Source: Kiritimatiellia bacterium (GTDB taxonomy: Bacteria > Verrucomicrobiota > Kiritimatiellia > UBA8416 > JABMPJ01). Taken from it: a stretch of 40,437 nt of DNA. The position numbers and the translations under genes were made by a program. Below, piece by piece: positions 30,949 to 40,298 of the stretch; positions within the stretch are counted from its first letter, which is position 1, and each line of letters begins with the position of its first letter. Location: contig JASLOA010000035.1 in NCBI GenBank assembly GCA_030745755.1, positions 1 to 40,437 of the forward strand, given 5' to 3'. The notes under the pieces were generated by a model, which saw nothing but the letters and a program-made list of their open reading frames with translations, was not told the DNA's origin and made no database searches.

Positions 30949-33656
30949 CTTCCCCCCCGTATCGTTTCCATCAAGCGCTCGATCTTGTCGCGCTTCTCCA
31001 TCATGTCCTTCTGGTTCTGACGCTGCTGCTCAACAACCGCCTCGGGTGCGCGGGTGACGAACGCGTCGTTGGAGAGCTTACGCGTCACCTGGTCGATTCC
31101 CTTGACGACCTTCTCGAGCTGTCCGCTCAGGCGCTTCAGTTCAGCCTCCACATCCAACAGGCCCGCCAGCGGCATATAGATCGTGCCTACACTGCCCACG
31201 CTCGACGGCATGGCCTGCTCCGGCTCTGCTCCGGCATCAATCGTAAGGGTCTCTGCCTTCAGCAGGGCGGCGACGGAATCCCGGTCCGCCTCAAGTCGCG
31301 CGGCCGTCTCTGCGTCGTGCGGCTTGATTATATAGTCGATTGCCTTGTTCGGAACGACCCCAAAATCGGCCCGCAAGGTGCGACCCAGCCGGATCAGCTC
31401 ATGCTTGTTCTCAACGTACTCCAACGTCTGGCTGTCAATGCCCCACGCGGCAAGTTGCTCATCGCCCAGCGGGGTCGGCCACGCGGCCTTCATGATGAAG
31501 CCGGACGGGTCCTGCCGGTCCGTGGAGCTGGAATAACCCATGGCATGCCACAGTTCCTCGGTCAGAAACGGCATGATCGGATGAAGCAGGCGCAGGGCCG
31601 TGCCCAGTGCATAGTGCATGATACGCAACACCTGCGCGCGCGCCGCTTCCCGGTCACCGTTCAGCGTGCCTTTGCTGCACTCGATATACCAGTCGCAATA
31701 CTGGTGCCACAGAAACTCGTAGATGACGTGTGCTGCGTCGTTGAACCGGTACCGCTCCAGGGCGTCCGTGCAGTCCTTAACCGCCTGATCGAGCTTGCCC
31801 AACAGGTGGCGGTCATCGGCCGTCAGCAAAGCCGGATCCAGGTCGGGAACCGTCACCACATCGCGCTGGGGTGCGGGAGACTCGATATCACCATCTTGCA
31901 TGCGGATAAAGCGACTGGCATTCCACAGCTTGGTGCCGAAGTTGCGGCCCAGCTCGAACTTCTCTTTCGAGATGTAGACATCCTGTCCGGTGGCCGTCAG
32001 CATGGTCAAACTGAAGCGCAGCGCATCCGCACTGAAGTCCTTGATGATGTCGAGCGGATCGAGCGCATTACCGAGGCTCTTGCTCATCTTCTTGCCGGCA
32101 TCGTCACGCACCGTGCCGTGGATGTAGACCGTGTCGAACGGGATACCGTCCATGAACTCGTACCCCGCCATGATCATACGTGCCACCCAGAAGAAAATGA
32201 TCTCCGAGGCTGTCACCAGGTCGTGCGTGGGATAGAAATGTGCCAGGTCCGGATTCTGGTCCGGCCAGCCCAGCGTACTGAAGGGCCACAACCACGAGGA
32301 GAACCAGGTGTCCAGCACGTCCTCGTCCTGCGTCACATCGCCGCTGCCGCACTCCGGGCAGGTCTCGGGCCGGCCCTTGGCGGCCCATTCGTGTTCGCAG
32401 GCCGTACAGGTGAAGACGGGAATCCGGTGCCCCCACCAGATCTGGCGCGAGATGCACCAGTCGCGGATATTCTCCATCCACTCCATGTAGACCTTGGTCC
32501 AGCGTCCCGGCACAAAGGTGACGTCGCCGTTCTTAACCGCCGCCAGGGCGGGCTCGGCCAAGGGCGCCATCTTCACAAACCACTGCGGGGAAAGACGCGG
32601 TTCCACCACGGTGTCACAGCGGTAGCAATGCCCCACGGCGTGGGGATGATCCTCGATCTTCTCGATCAGGTCCTGCGCTTCCAGGTCTTCCAGGATCTTG
32701 CGGCGGCAGGCAAAGCGATCCATGCCCGCATACGGGCCGGCGCCTTCGTTCATGGTGCCATCGCCGTTCATGACGTTGATCTGTTCCAGGTCGTGGCGCT
32801 GCCCCATCTCGAAGTCGTTGGGATCGTGCGCGGGTGTGACCTTGACGATGCCGGTCCCGAACTTCGGATCAACATACTCATCGCGAATCACGCGCAGCTC
32901 GCGACCGAGCACGGGCAGGATGACCGTCTTCTGGTCCAAATCGGCATAGCGCTCGTCTTCGGGATGCACCGCCACGGCGGTATCGCCCAGGAGCGTTTCC
33001 GGCCGGGTCGTGGCCACCACAATGTATTCGCCTTCTTCACGGCCCTGCACCGGGTAGCGAAGATGGTAAAGCTTGCCGACGCTGTCCTGATGCTCGCTCT
33101 CCTCGTCAGAGAGCGCGGTATGACAGCGCGGACACCAGTTGATGATATAGTTGGCGCGATAGATCAGCTCCTTCTCGTAGAGGCGCACGAAGACCTCTGC
33201 CACCGCATCGCTCAGGCCCTCGTCCATCGTGAAGCGCTCGCGCTCCCAGTCGCACGAGGCCCCCAGGCGCTTGAGCTGCTTGACGATGGTGCCGCCATAC
33301 TCGGCGCGCCATTTCCAGACCCGCTCGATAAAGGCATCGCGCCCGAGATCGTCCCGACTCTTGCCTTCTTTTTTCAGCGCGCGCTCCACCACGTTCTGCG
33401 TGGCAATGCCGGCATGGTCGGTGCCGGGCATCCAGATCACGTTGCGCCCCTCCATGCGGCGCCAGCGCGCCAGAATGTCCTGGATCGTGTTGTTGAGGGC
33501 ATGACCCATGTGCAGAATGCCGGTGACGTTCGGCGGCGGAATCATGACACAGTAGGGCTCACCCTCCTGCGTGTGATCGCTGTGGAACGCACCGGTCTCC
33601 AGCCAGGTCTCGTACCAGGCATCTTCAATTCGATGTGTGTCGTAATGTTTGTCCAT
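30939..33656 (-). CDS. valS: valyl-tRNA synthetase
   Basis: Charges tRNA-Val with valine. It has 905 residues, the normal size. The class I motifs are HMGH (49-52, in GILHMGHALNNTIQDI) and KMSKSLGNALDP in the second half of the catalytic domain; GTDHAGIATQNVVE is the classic ValS segment. Two Cys clusters, CPRCH and a CxxC/CxxC ribbon (CTACEHEW ... CPECGSG), suggest bound zinc. The C-terminal coiled coil (from about 825, LLDVEAELKRLSGQLEKVVK) is present. There is no clear ribosome binding site upstream of ATG 33656, where short tandem repeats lie. Confidence 0.96.
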   Translation of the reverse strand: MDKHYDTHRIEDAWYETWLETGAFHSDHTQEGEPYCVMIPPPNVTGILHMGHALNNTIQDILARWRRMEGRNVIWMPGTDHAGIATQNVVERALKKEGKSRDDLGRDAFIERVWKWRAEYGGTIVKQLKRLGASCDWERERFTMDEGLSDAVAEVFVRLYEKELIYRANYIINWCPRCHTALSDEESEHQDSVGKLYHLRYPVQGREEGEYIVVATTRPETLLGDTAVAVHPEDERYADLDQKTVILPVLGRELRVIRDEYVDPKFGTGIVKVTPAHDPNDFEMGQRHDLEQINVMNGDGTMNEGAGPYAGMDRFACRRKILEDLEAQDLIEKIEDHPHAVGHCYRCDTVVEPRLSPQWFVKMAPLAEPALAAVKNGDVTFVPGRWTKVYMEWMENIRDWCISRQIWWGHRIPVFTCTACEHEWAAKGRPETCPECGSGDVTQDEDVLDTWFSSWLWPFSTLGWPDQNPDLAHFYPTHDLVTASEIIFFWVARMIMAGYEFMDGIPFDTVYIHGTVRDDAGKKMSKSLGNALDPLDIIKDFSADALRFSLTMLTATGQDVYISKEKFELGRNFGTKLWNASRFIRMQDGDIESPAPQRDVVTVPDLDPALLTADDRHLLGKLDQAVKDCTDALERYRFNDAAHVIYEFLWHQYCDWYIECSKGTLNGDREAARAQVLRIMHYALGTALRLLHPIMPFLTEELWHAMGYSSSTDRQDPSGFIMKAAWPTPLGDEQLAAWGIDSQTLEYVENKHELIRLGRTLRADFGVVPNKAIDYIIKPHDAETAARLEADRDSVAALLKAETLTIDAGAEPEQAMPSSVGSVGTIYMPLAGLLDVEAELKRLSGQLEKVVKGIDQVTRKLSNDAFVTRAPEAVVEQQRQNQKDMMEKRDKIERLMETIRGGSDQ

Positions 33657-33667
33657 AAAACGTTCTT

Positions 33668-33697
33668 GGTTTCAGGTTCAAGGTTCAAGGTTCCGGG
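33668..33697. repeat. short tandem repeats of GGTTCAA upstream of valS
   Basis: GGTTTCA-GGTTCAA-GGTTCAA-GGTTCCG is a run of four heptamer units. A shorter form (GGTTTCAGGTTTCAG) occurs at about 6414-6428. It has no coding value and lies just before the valS start. Confidence 0.5.
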
Positions 33698-33733
33698 AGG
33701 ACCATCCGGCCTCCGTCTTTCGATCTCCGACTT

Positions 33734-33915
33734 CTAGTGTCCCGTCTTACAGTCGCGTTCGTATAACTCGCGTGTCATCCCGAGCGCAGTCGAGGGATCT
33801 CTGCCTCAACATGGGGCTGAGATTTACTTCGGCAAGCTCAGCACAGGCTCTCGCTTCGCTCGGAATGACAAGATCTCATAAGTCTTGAGAGCCCAATCAA
33901 GATATACAACACTAA
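33734..33915. mobile_element. degraded family B element, copy 2
   Basis: It begins CTAGTGTCCCGTCTTACA like the 25114 element and carries the same TCATCCCGAGCGCAGTCGAG and TTCGCTCGGAATGACA blocks, plus an extra TTCGGCAAGCTCAGCACAGG insert. The right end is AACACTAA instead of GACACTAG and overlaps the cimA stop codon (33912-33914). It fills the gap between cimA and valS. Confidence 0.55.
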
Positions 33916-35510
33916 CGACGCTTGCGCCGCTTCTTCTTCTCTTCCTCTCTGAAAAGCTTGTATTCCACGCTGTCGATCAGCGCTTCCCACGCGGCTTCGA
34001 TGATATTCTCCGATACGCCGACCGTGCCCCAGCTCTCTTCGCCGTCGCTGGACTCGATCAAGACGCGCGTCTTGGCGGCCGTGGCTTCCTGGGGATCCAG
34101 GATCCGAACGCGGAAATCGGTCAGCGCCACGTCGGCGATCTGCGGGTAGAAGCGTATCAGGGCCTTACGCAACGCACCGTCAAGCGCGTTGACCGGCCCA
34201 TCGCCTTCATCCACCGTCTGTTCGATCTCATCATTCACGCGCACCTTGATCGTTGCCTCGGACACACAGGGCGCATCCTTGCCGCGCTTCTCGACGATCA
34301 CGCGAAATCCTTCCAGGTCAAAGAACGGCTTGTGCTCCCTGAGCACCTTCTGGATCAGCATCCGGAAGGATGCATCGGCCGCCTCAAAGGCATAGCCCTT
34401 GCTCTCAAGCTCCTTGAGCGCCCTCAGCACTTCACGCGTATCTTCCGGCGATTGCTCGTGGCCCGCCCCAAGCTCTATGGCTTTGAGCAGAACATTGCTG
34501 CCGCCCGAGAGTTCGGACACCAGGATCTTGCGTTCGTTGCCGACCTCGGACGGATCGATATGCTCAAACGTGACCGGGTTCTTGCGTACCGCGTTGACGT
34601 GCGATCCGCCCTTATGGCTAAAGGCACTGGACCCCACGAACGGCGCGCGCTGATCGGGCCGCAGGTTGACCAGGTCATCCACGAAGACCGACAGCTCCCT
34701 GAGCGCACCCATCTGGGAGGCACGTACACAGCGACGGTACAGCTTGAGTTGCAGTGCCGGAACCAGTGTGGTCAGATTGGCGTTGCCACAGCGCTCACCG
34801 TATCCATTGATCGTCCCCTGCACCTGCGAAGCACCGGCGCGTACAGCTTCAAGAGCGTTGGCCACAGCCATGCCGCTGTCGTTGTGCGTATGGATGCCGA
34901 CCGGGACCTTGACGGCGGCCTTCACCGTGCTCGTCGCAGCATAGATCTCATGTGGGAGCGTGCCGCCATTCGTATCACACAGCACGACACCGTCCACACC
35001 GGCGCCTATGGCTGCCTCCAGACAGCGCAGGGCGTACTCGGGGTCATCCTTGTACCCATCAAAGAAATGCTCGGCATCAAAGAACACCTCGCGGTCGTGC
35101 TCCTTGAGATAGCCCACCGTGTCGGCGATCATCGCCACGTTCTCCTTGAGCGTGGTGCGCAGCACATCCCTGACGTGCAGCTTCCACGTCTTGCCGAAGA
35201 TCGTACAGACCGGCGCGCCGGTCTTGAGCAGGCTTGGCACATAGGGATCAGCTTTCACCTTTGTGCGTGCCCGCCGGGTGCTTCCGAAGGCGGCGATACG
35301 TGCGTGCTTGAGCGGCTCATCGCGCAACGCCTTGAAGAACGCCATGTCCTTCTCGTTCGAGCCTGCGTAGCCGCCCTCGATATAGTCGACACCGAATGCG
35401 TCGAGCCGTCGTACAAGCTGCAGCTTGCCCGCGGATGAAAACGACACCCCTTCCGCCTGCGCACCGTCGCGCAGCGTCGTGTCATAGAGTGAAACTTTCC
35501 TGGTACTCAT
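33912..35510 (-). CDS. cimA: (R)-citramalate synthase
   Basis: Condenses acetyl-CoA with pyruvate to citramalate, the first step of the threonine-independent route to isoleucine. It has 532 residues: an N-terminal HMGL/IPMS TIM barrel with LYDTTLRDGAQAEGVSFS, IEGGYAGSNEKD (a CimA-type substrate motif), the metal-binding HTHND (GIHTHNDSGMAVANA) and GTINGYGERCGNANL, then a C-terminal regulatory LeuA-dimer domain (about 385-525). A Lys/Arg-rich tail (EEEKKKRRKRR) ends the protein. It starts 15 bp after lysC. A leuA-type role is less likely given the GGYAGSN motif. Confidence 0.92.
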   Translation of the reverse strand: MSTRKVSLYDTTLRDGAQAEGVSFSSAGKLQLVRRLDAFGVDYIEGGYAGSNEKDMAFFKALRDEPLKHARIAAFGSTRRARTKVKADPYVPSLLKTGAPVCTIFGKTWKLHVRDVLRTTLKENVAMIADTVGYLKEHDREVFFDAEHFFDGYKDDPEYALRCLEAAIGAGVDGVVLCDTNGGTLPHEIYAATSTVKAAVKVPVGIHTHNDSGMAVANALEAVRAGASQVQGTINGYGERCGNANLTTLVPALQLKLYRRCVRASQMGALRELSVFVDDLVNLRPDQRAPFVGSSAFSHKGGSHVNAVRKNPVTFEHIDPSEVGNERKILVSELSGGSNVLLKAIELGAGHEQSPEDTREVLRALKELESKGYAFEAADASFRMLIQKVLREHKPFFDLEGFRVIVEKRGKDAPCVSEATIKVRVNDEIEQTVDEGDGPVNALDGALRKALIRFYPQIADVALTDFRVRILDPQEATAAKTRVLIESSDGEESWGTVGVSENIIEAAWEALIDSVEYKLFREEEKKKRRKRR

Positions 35511-35525
35511 AGGATCACCTTCTTC

Positions 35526-36884
35526 CTACTCAAAAAACTTCTCATACAGCGCCTTCATGGCGGCCTTCCGATCGGCTTCCTTGATGCCGAAAACAATACT
35601 CAACTCCGAAGAGCCCTGGTCAATCATCTCAAGGTTGACGTTCGCATCAGCCAACGCCGCCGTAGCGCGCATGGCCACGCCCACGGTGTAGTGCATACCT
35701 TCACCTACCAGCATGACCAGCGCCAGTCCGTGTTCAACGCTTACACTGTCAGCCCCAAGCTTCTCACGAATATGCGTCACGATCCGCTCAGTCGTAGCAG
35801 TGTCGAGTTCATCCTCGCGCAGGACCACCGAAAGGTTATCGACACCCGAAGGCATGTGCTCGAACGACAACCCCTCCTCCTCGAAGAACTGCAGAATGCG
35901 CCGGCCGAACCCGATCTCACGGTTCATCAGATACTTGCTCACGAGCACCGAGCAGAATCCGCCTGAACCGGCAATACCCAACACCGCGCCATGCGTCACC
36001 TCGCGCTCAGCAACAATCAGCGTGCCGGGCACGGCCGGATTGTTTGTGTTGCAGATCCGGATCGGGATCTCCGCGTGCACAGCCGGAATGATGGCCTCGT
36101 CATGCAGCACGTTGAACCCGGCATACGACAGTTCCCGCATCTCGCGGTAGGTCATCTCCGTGATCGGCTTCACGTTCTCCGCAAGCGAGGGATCTATCGA
36201 GCAGACAAAGTCCACGTCCGTGAAGTTCTCATAGACTTCGGCCTTCACCGCCGCAGCCAGGATGGCCCCGGTGATGTCCGACCCGCCGCGCGAAAAGGTC
36301 ACCACTTCGCCTTCACGCGTGTAGCCGAAGAAGCCCGGGAACACCGTGATCCCCTCGGCTTCGTGCAGGCGCGCCAGGTTGTCATACGACTCCGGAAGCA
36401 GCCGGGCGTTGCCATACTCATCGCTCAGGAGCAGGCCGGCATCGCCGGGATTCAGGTAGCGCGCATCCGTGCCGCGTCGCTGCAGCTCCGCCGCAACCAG
36501 CCGGGCCGAGTTGTCCTCGCCGGCGGCCTTCATCGCGTCCATGAACCGCTCGCGGTGCTCGACATTGCCAGCCAACGTCGTGGCCAGGTTCTCCGAGATG
36601 GCATCCATCACGGCCGGGGCCACACCCAGCGTCTCTTGAATCTCACGGTAGCGAGCCACGACGACCGCCAACGCCTCGTCGGTCGGTTTTCCATCCAGGC
36701 GCGCATTCGCACAGGCAATCAGCAGGTCCGTGACCTTGATATCATCCTTGAACCGCTTGCCCGGCGCCGACACTACAACCAACCGGCGATCCGGATCAGC
36801 CAACACCACATCGCATACCTGCGCAACCTGCGCCGCATCCGCCAACGAGCTTCCACCAAACTTGCATACCTTCATCGTCTTCAT
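35526..36884 (-). CDS. lysC: aspartate kinase
   Basis: Phosphorylates aspartate at the head of the lysine, threonine, methionine and isoleucine pathways. It has 452 residues: a kinase domain starting KFGGSSLADAAQ, with FSRGGSDITGAILAAAV and an SIDPSLAENVKPITEMTYREM loop, then two ACT domains from about residue 300 (GFCSVLVSKYLMNREIGFGR, and VGVAMRATAALADANVNLEM). The second ACT domain points to feedback by an end product. In-frame Met codons at 36884 and 36875 are both possible starts. It sits downstream of hom, separated by an interspersed inverted repeat, and 15 bp before cimA. Confidence 0.95.
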   Translation of the reverse strand: MKTMKVCKFGGSSLADAAQVAQVCDVVLADPDRRLVVVSAPGKRFKDDIKVTDLLIACANARLDGKPTDEALAVVVARYREIQETLGVAPAVMDAISENLATTLAGNVEHRERFMDAMKAAGEDNSARLVAAELQRRGTDARYLNPGDAGLLLSDEYGNARLLPESYDNLARLHEAEGITVFPGFFGYTREGEVVTFSRGGSDITGAILAAAVKAEVYENFTDVDFVCSIDPSLAENVKPITEMTYREMRELSYAGFNVLHDEAIIPAVHAEIPIRICNTNNPAVPGTLIVAEREVTHGAVLGIAGSGGFCSVLVSKYLMNREIGFGRRILQFFEEEGLSFEHMPSGVDNLSVVLREDELDTATTERIVTHIREKLGADSVSVEHGLALVMLVGEGMHYTVGVAMRATAALADANVNLEMIDQGSSELSIVFGIKEADRKAAMKALYEKFFE

Positions 36885-36930
36885 CCCAATTCAACATGTC
36901 TCTACTGCAACATCCAGCAACGGGAGAGCA

Positions 36931-37005
36931 AACCACGGAAAGCACGGACGGCACGGAATGGAAAGATCTGACACCTTTCCGTGGTTTCCGTGTCTTCCGT
37001 GGTTA
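36931..37005. repeat. inverted repeat AACCACGGAAAGCACGG..., copy 4 of the tandem-like family
   Basis: The arm 36931-36958 (AACCACGGAAAGCACGGACG) is complementary to 36977-37005 (TTCCGTGGTTTCCGTGTCTT, GTGGTTA) around an 18-bp loop. The stem is near-perfect and would form a strong hairpin in the hom-lysC transcript. It ends 8 bp before the hom stop. Confidence 0.65.
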
Positions 37006-37012
37006 CCTTCCC

Positions 37013-38305
37013 TTACCCTTCAATCCGTAACAGCACCGGCTCTCCCGATACGCAGTCCAACGCGGCAATCTCCTTCAGCGCCGCATCCATTTCAGCTTCT
37101 ACGGCCTCGTGCGTTATGTAGACGACCGGCACGTGATCGTTCTCCGGCTCATCCTTCTGCAGGGCCGACGCCAGGCTGATCTGGTGTTCGCCCAGAATAC
37201 TGGTGATCTGAGCCATCACACCCGGTTGGTCTTTCAGGCAGAGCCGCACATAGTAGCGTGTCGTAATCTCCGACATCGGCCGAATCCGTACTTCATCACC
37301 CGACTCCGGGATCGCCGCGATGCGATGCGCCGAGCCCGACTCCAGGTTCCGCACAACATCCACAACGTCGCCCAGCACCGTGCTTGCCGTCGGATCCGCC
37401 CCCGCCCCACGCCCGTAGTAGAGCGTATCACCGGTCATGTCACCGCTTACCAGTACCGCGTTGAACACGCCACTGACCGAACCGAGCATGCTGTCGAGCG
37501 GCACGAGCGAGGGGTGCACGCGAATCTCAACCGACCCGTTGTCCGACTTGATCACCGCCAACAGCTTCACCCGATACCCCAGGTCATGCGCATAGCCAAT
37601 GTCCAGATCCGACAGGCCGCGGATTCCATCCACGAACACCGCATCCATCGGCACCGTCCCGCCATAGGCCAACGAGGCCAGGATCACCGCCTTGTGCGCG
37701 GTATCGAACCCGTCGATATCCAGGCTCGGTTCCGCCTCGGCATAGCCCTTGGCCTGTGCATCGGCCAGGCACGCGTCGAACGCAACCCCGTTGCGCTCCA
37801 TCTCGGTCAGGATGTAGTTGCAAGTCCCGTTCAGAATCCCATGGATACTCTGGATCCGGTTGGCCGAGAGCCCTTCCCGCAGCGCCCTTATAATAGGAAT
37901 GCCACCGCCGACACTGGCTCCGAAATAGATATCCGTCCGTTTTTCGCGGGCCAGGTCAAAGATCTCGGCCCCGAAATCGGCCAGCAACGCCTTGTTGGCC
38001 GTCACGACCGGCTTGCCTTGCTCCAGCGCACGCAGGACAAACTCCTTCGCCACACCGGTGCCACCGACCAGCTCGATCACCACGTCGACATCCGGGTCGT
38101 CGATCACAGCCTTCGCATCCGTCGTCAGGATACCCTCGTCAACCGCCACACCGCGGTCTGTCTCCAGGTCCAGGTCCGCAATCCGGCGCAGCACAAGCTT
38201 CACGCCCAGCCGACTCGCCATCAGCTCGCCGTTCTCCTGCAGACCACGCACCACGCCGGCACCGACAGTCCCAAAGCCCAACAGTCCCAATCCGATTTCT
38301 TTCAT
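37013..38305 (-). CDS. hom: homoserine dehydrogenase
   Basis: Reduces aspartate semialdehyde to homoserine, the branch point to threonine and methionine. It has 430 residues: an NAD(P)-binding fold (GLGLLGFGTVGAGVVRGL, 5-22), then VVTANKALLADFG, GASVGGGIPIIRAL and the catalytic region GILNGTCNYILTEM with AEAEPSLDIDGFD. A C-terminal ACT domain (about 350-425, RLCLKDQPGVMAQITSILGE) is the usual site of threonine inhibition. I use ATG 38305; a GTG two codons earlier is possible. hom-lysC-cimA lie in one direction and probably form the start of one transcription unit. Confidence 0.95.
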   Translation of the reverse strand: MKEIGLGLLGFGTVGAGVVRGLQENGELMASRLGVKLVLRRIADLDLETDRGVAVDEGILTTDAKAVIDDPDVDVVIELVGGTGVAKEFVLRALEQGKPVVTANKALLADFGAEIFDLAREKRTDIYFGASVGGGIPIIRALREGLSANRIQSIHGILNGTCNYILTEMERNGVAFDACLADAQAKGYAEAEPSLDIDGFDTAHKAVILASLAYGGTVPMDAVFVDGIRGLSDLDIGYAHDLGYRVKLLAVIKSDNGSVEIRVHPSLVPLDSMLGSVSGVFNAVLVSGDMTGDTLYYGRGAGADPTASTVLGDVVDVVRNLESGSAHRIAAIPESGDEVRIRPMSEITTRYYVRLCLKDQPGVMAQITSILGEHQISLASALQKDEPENDHVPVVYITHEAVEAEMDAALKEIAALDCVSGEPVLLRIEG

Positions 38306-38500
38306 AACCACACCACCATCTCATCGCGCGCGAAACACCTGCCGTTCACGACACATTTCTCACGCTTTTCCAAGCAAACCCCAAACAATACCCGCCCCCT
38401 GATTGCCTGCACAAGCACAAAGCCAGCGCAACAGAACAGCTGAGAAGTGTAAGGTGGAGTTCCGCAGGCGGAAAAGAGAGTGCTCCTTTGCCGCTCAAAA
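38306..38500. other. intergenic region upstream of hom
   Basis: No gene or RNA is recognisable in this stretch. It should contain the promoter of the hom-lysC-cimA unit, but I see no convincing -35/-10 pair. A GTTCCGCAGGCGGAA-type inverted sequence lies near 38458-38473. Confidence 0.4.
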
Positions 38501-38716
38501 CGTGGAGTATCCCCAGTTTTTCAAGCCAATGCTCTGGAAACAGCCGAAAACAAAGGTTCGTTCTCATTTAGGATTTGGAACAGCCAACGAGCCAACTCGA
38601 AGGCTGAGATGCCTCGGCTTCGCTCGGCATGACAAGAAACCTTAGGACACTGTCATCCCGAGCGAAGTCGAGGGATCTCCTATGAGCCAATGGCGCGAAA
38701 ATTGGGGTAACTCCAC
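38501..38716. mobile_element. 216-bp inverted-repeat element containing a second repeat
   Basis: The left end 38501-38534 (CGTGGAGTATCCCCAGTTTT then AAGCCAATGCTC) and the right end 38684-38716 (GAGCCAATGGCGCGAAAATT then GGGGTAACTCCACG) are imperfect inverted repeats. The interior holds TTCGCTCGGCATGACA and TGTCATCCCGAGCGAAGTCG blocks, which are the core of families A and B. No protein is encoded. The remaining DNA to 38860 shows nothing recognisable. Confidence 0.55.
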
Positions 38717-38860
38717 GCTCAAAACAACTGGACCCGCTCACGGTTCACGCGTAATGTTGGCAGCGTGCTTCAGCAGTTCACAAGGGCGAGAAGGGCGCGG
38801 TAGCCGACCGCATTCTCACCCACCGGGCAGCATGACCGGTATGACAGCGGGAACGACCTG

Positions 38861-40291
38861 ATGGATATTTCTTCTCTCTGCATCGGCATCCTGCACTCCA
38901 TTGTCGGCGGCAACGACGGGGTTTCCATCGTCATCGATCAGAGCGTTCAGGCCCTGACAGAGTACCTGGGAGTGCCGCCGGAAAACATTCACTTCCTCGC
39001 AGGCCGCGCACCGGCCCGCGCCAACACCCGCCGCAGCGAGATCTTCTGGCACAAGAACGACATCAACCGGTACATCGTCAGCCACTACAGCGACAGACCA
39101 CCGGACGGAATGCGCGAGACGATCGAAGAACACGTCGCCGAGGCGGAAAACGTGATCGGGGAGTTCGTGGCAACCCATGACCTGGACCTCCTCATCGCGC
39201 ACAACACTTCGCACGCCTACAACTTCATCGCCGCGGTCGCGCTCGGTCGCTACCTCGAGAAACGGCGCGCCCGCGGCATGATGTCGCCCAAATGCCTGAC
39301 CTGGTGGCACGATTCACACTACGAGCGGGCAGCCTTTGCCGACCCCAACACGGTCATGAGCGACTACATACGCTACCTGCCGACGGTTCTCTCCGACGGA
39401 CTGGTGGTCATCAACTCCTGCCAGCTATCGTTCGCCCGCGAGCACTTTGCGACACACGGCGAGCGATCGGCGGACCTGCTGCTGGAACACAAGACCGCGG
39501 TTATACCCAACACCTGTGAGATTCCGTGGGATTGGCATCTCGGCACGGAGTCTGGCCGCCCCCTGGCGCCACCGCTGGAGAACTACAACCGCACGTTCCT
39601 GGACGACGCAGGGATCACAGCCGGGCTGCGGGAGCGGGGTGCCACCCCCGAGAACACGCTGTTTCTACTCCAACACACCCGCATCGTACCCCGCAAACGC
39701 ATCGATGCCGCCATCGACTTCGCGTTTGCCCTGGCCCGCCGGCGGGAGCAGCAGGGACGGCGCCAACCGGTCTGCCTGCTGGTGTCGGGCCCCTCCTACG
39801 ACAAGCCGGATACCCACCGCCAGGAGTTGACCGAGTATTTCCGCACCGCATCCGCACGCGATGCCGATCTCGACGTTCTGTTCGTCATGGCCGAGCACAT
39901 CATCGTTCCGCACCGCGGGATCAATGGCGACCGCAAGCTCTACAGTTTCGGCGATATCCCGGGCATCATCGCCGGGCTTGGCGGACTGGGCACGTACTTC
40001 AGTGAGGTCGAAGGATTCGGAAACAACCTGCTGGAGATGATGGCGGCCGGACTCCCTGTCGTGACCAACCGTTTCCCGGTCTACGACAGCGATCTGGCCC
40101 AGTACGGATTTGACCTGCCCACCACCCGTGACTGCGCCATTACCCCCGAGCTGATCGACCAGGCCACACGGCTCCTCGACGACACGGTCCGCCGCAACAC
40201 GACGGTCCGCCACAACCTGGACATCATGGAACGCCGCCTCAGCCATCGCGTCCTGGCCGAGCGGCTCAAACCGGTCATACGCAGCCTCTAA
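38861..40291 (+). CDS. GT-B fold glycosyltransferase (GT4-like)
   Basis: A 476-residue cytoplasmic glycosyltransferase. The N-terminal half has an acceptor-side Rossmann motif (GILHSIVGGNDGVSIVIDQS, 9-28) and conserved HNTSHAYNF (114-122) and WWHDSHYER (148-156) segments. The C-terminal half has the donor site, with RIVPRKRID near 274-282 and the E-x7-E motif EGFGNNLLE (384-392) followed by MMAAGLPVV, typical of retaining GT4-type enzymes. The His-rich N-half reminds me of glycosyltransferases acting on small sugar acids, but the substrate is not clear from sequence. The ribosome binding site before ATG 38861 is weak. It has no functional neighbours in the window. Confidence 0.78.
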   Translation: MDISSLCIGILHSIVGGNDGVSIVIDQSVQALTEYLGVPPENIHFLAGRAPARANTRRSEIFWHKNDINRYIVSHYSDRPPDGMRETIEEHVAEAENVIGEFVATHDLDLLIAHNTSHAYNFIAAVALGRYLEKRRARGMMSPKCLTWWHDSHYERAAFADPNTVMSDYIRYLPTVLSDGLVVINSCQLSFAREHFATHGERSADLLLEHKTAVIPNTCEIPWDWHLGTESGRPLAPPLENYNRTFLDDAGITAGLRERGATPENTLFLLQHTRIVPRKRIDAAIDFAFALARRREQQGRRQPVCLLVSGPSYDKPDTHRQELTEYFRTASARDADLDVLFVMAEHIIVPHRGINGDRKLYSFGDIPGIIAGLGGLGTYFSEVEGFGNNLLEMMAAGLPVVTNRFPVYDSDLAQYGFDLPTTRDCAITPELIDQATRLLDDTVRRNTTVRHNLDIMERRLSHRVLAERLKPVIRSL

Positions 40292-40298
40292 CCTCTAA

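Noticed and set aside
31317..33737. 806-residue plus-strand frame over valS
   Set aside because: It mirrors the valS coding sequence and has no domain signature. ValS HIGH and KMSKS motifs fix the real strand.
33657..33911. Riboswitch or T-box leader upstream of valS
   Set aside because: The region consists of GGTTCAA tandem units and a degraded family B element. I see no specifier loop or T-box sequence.
33885..35438. 517-residue plus-strand frame over cimA
   Set aside because: It is antisense to a gene with intact HMGL-type motifs, and it starts inside a repeat element.
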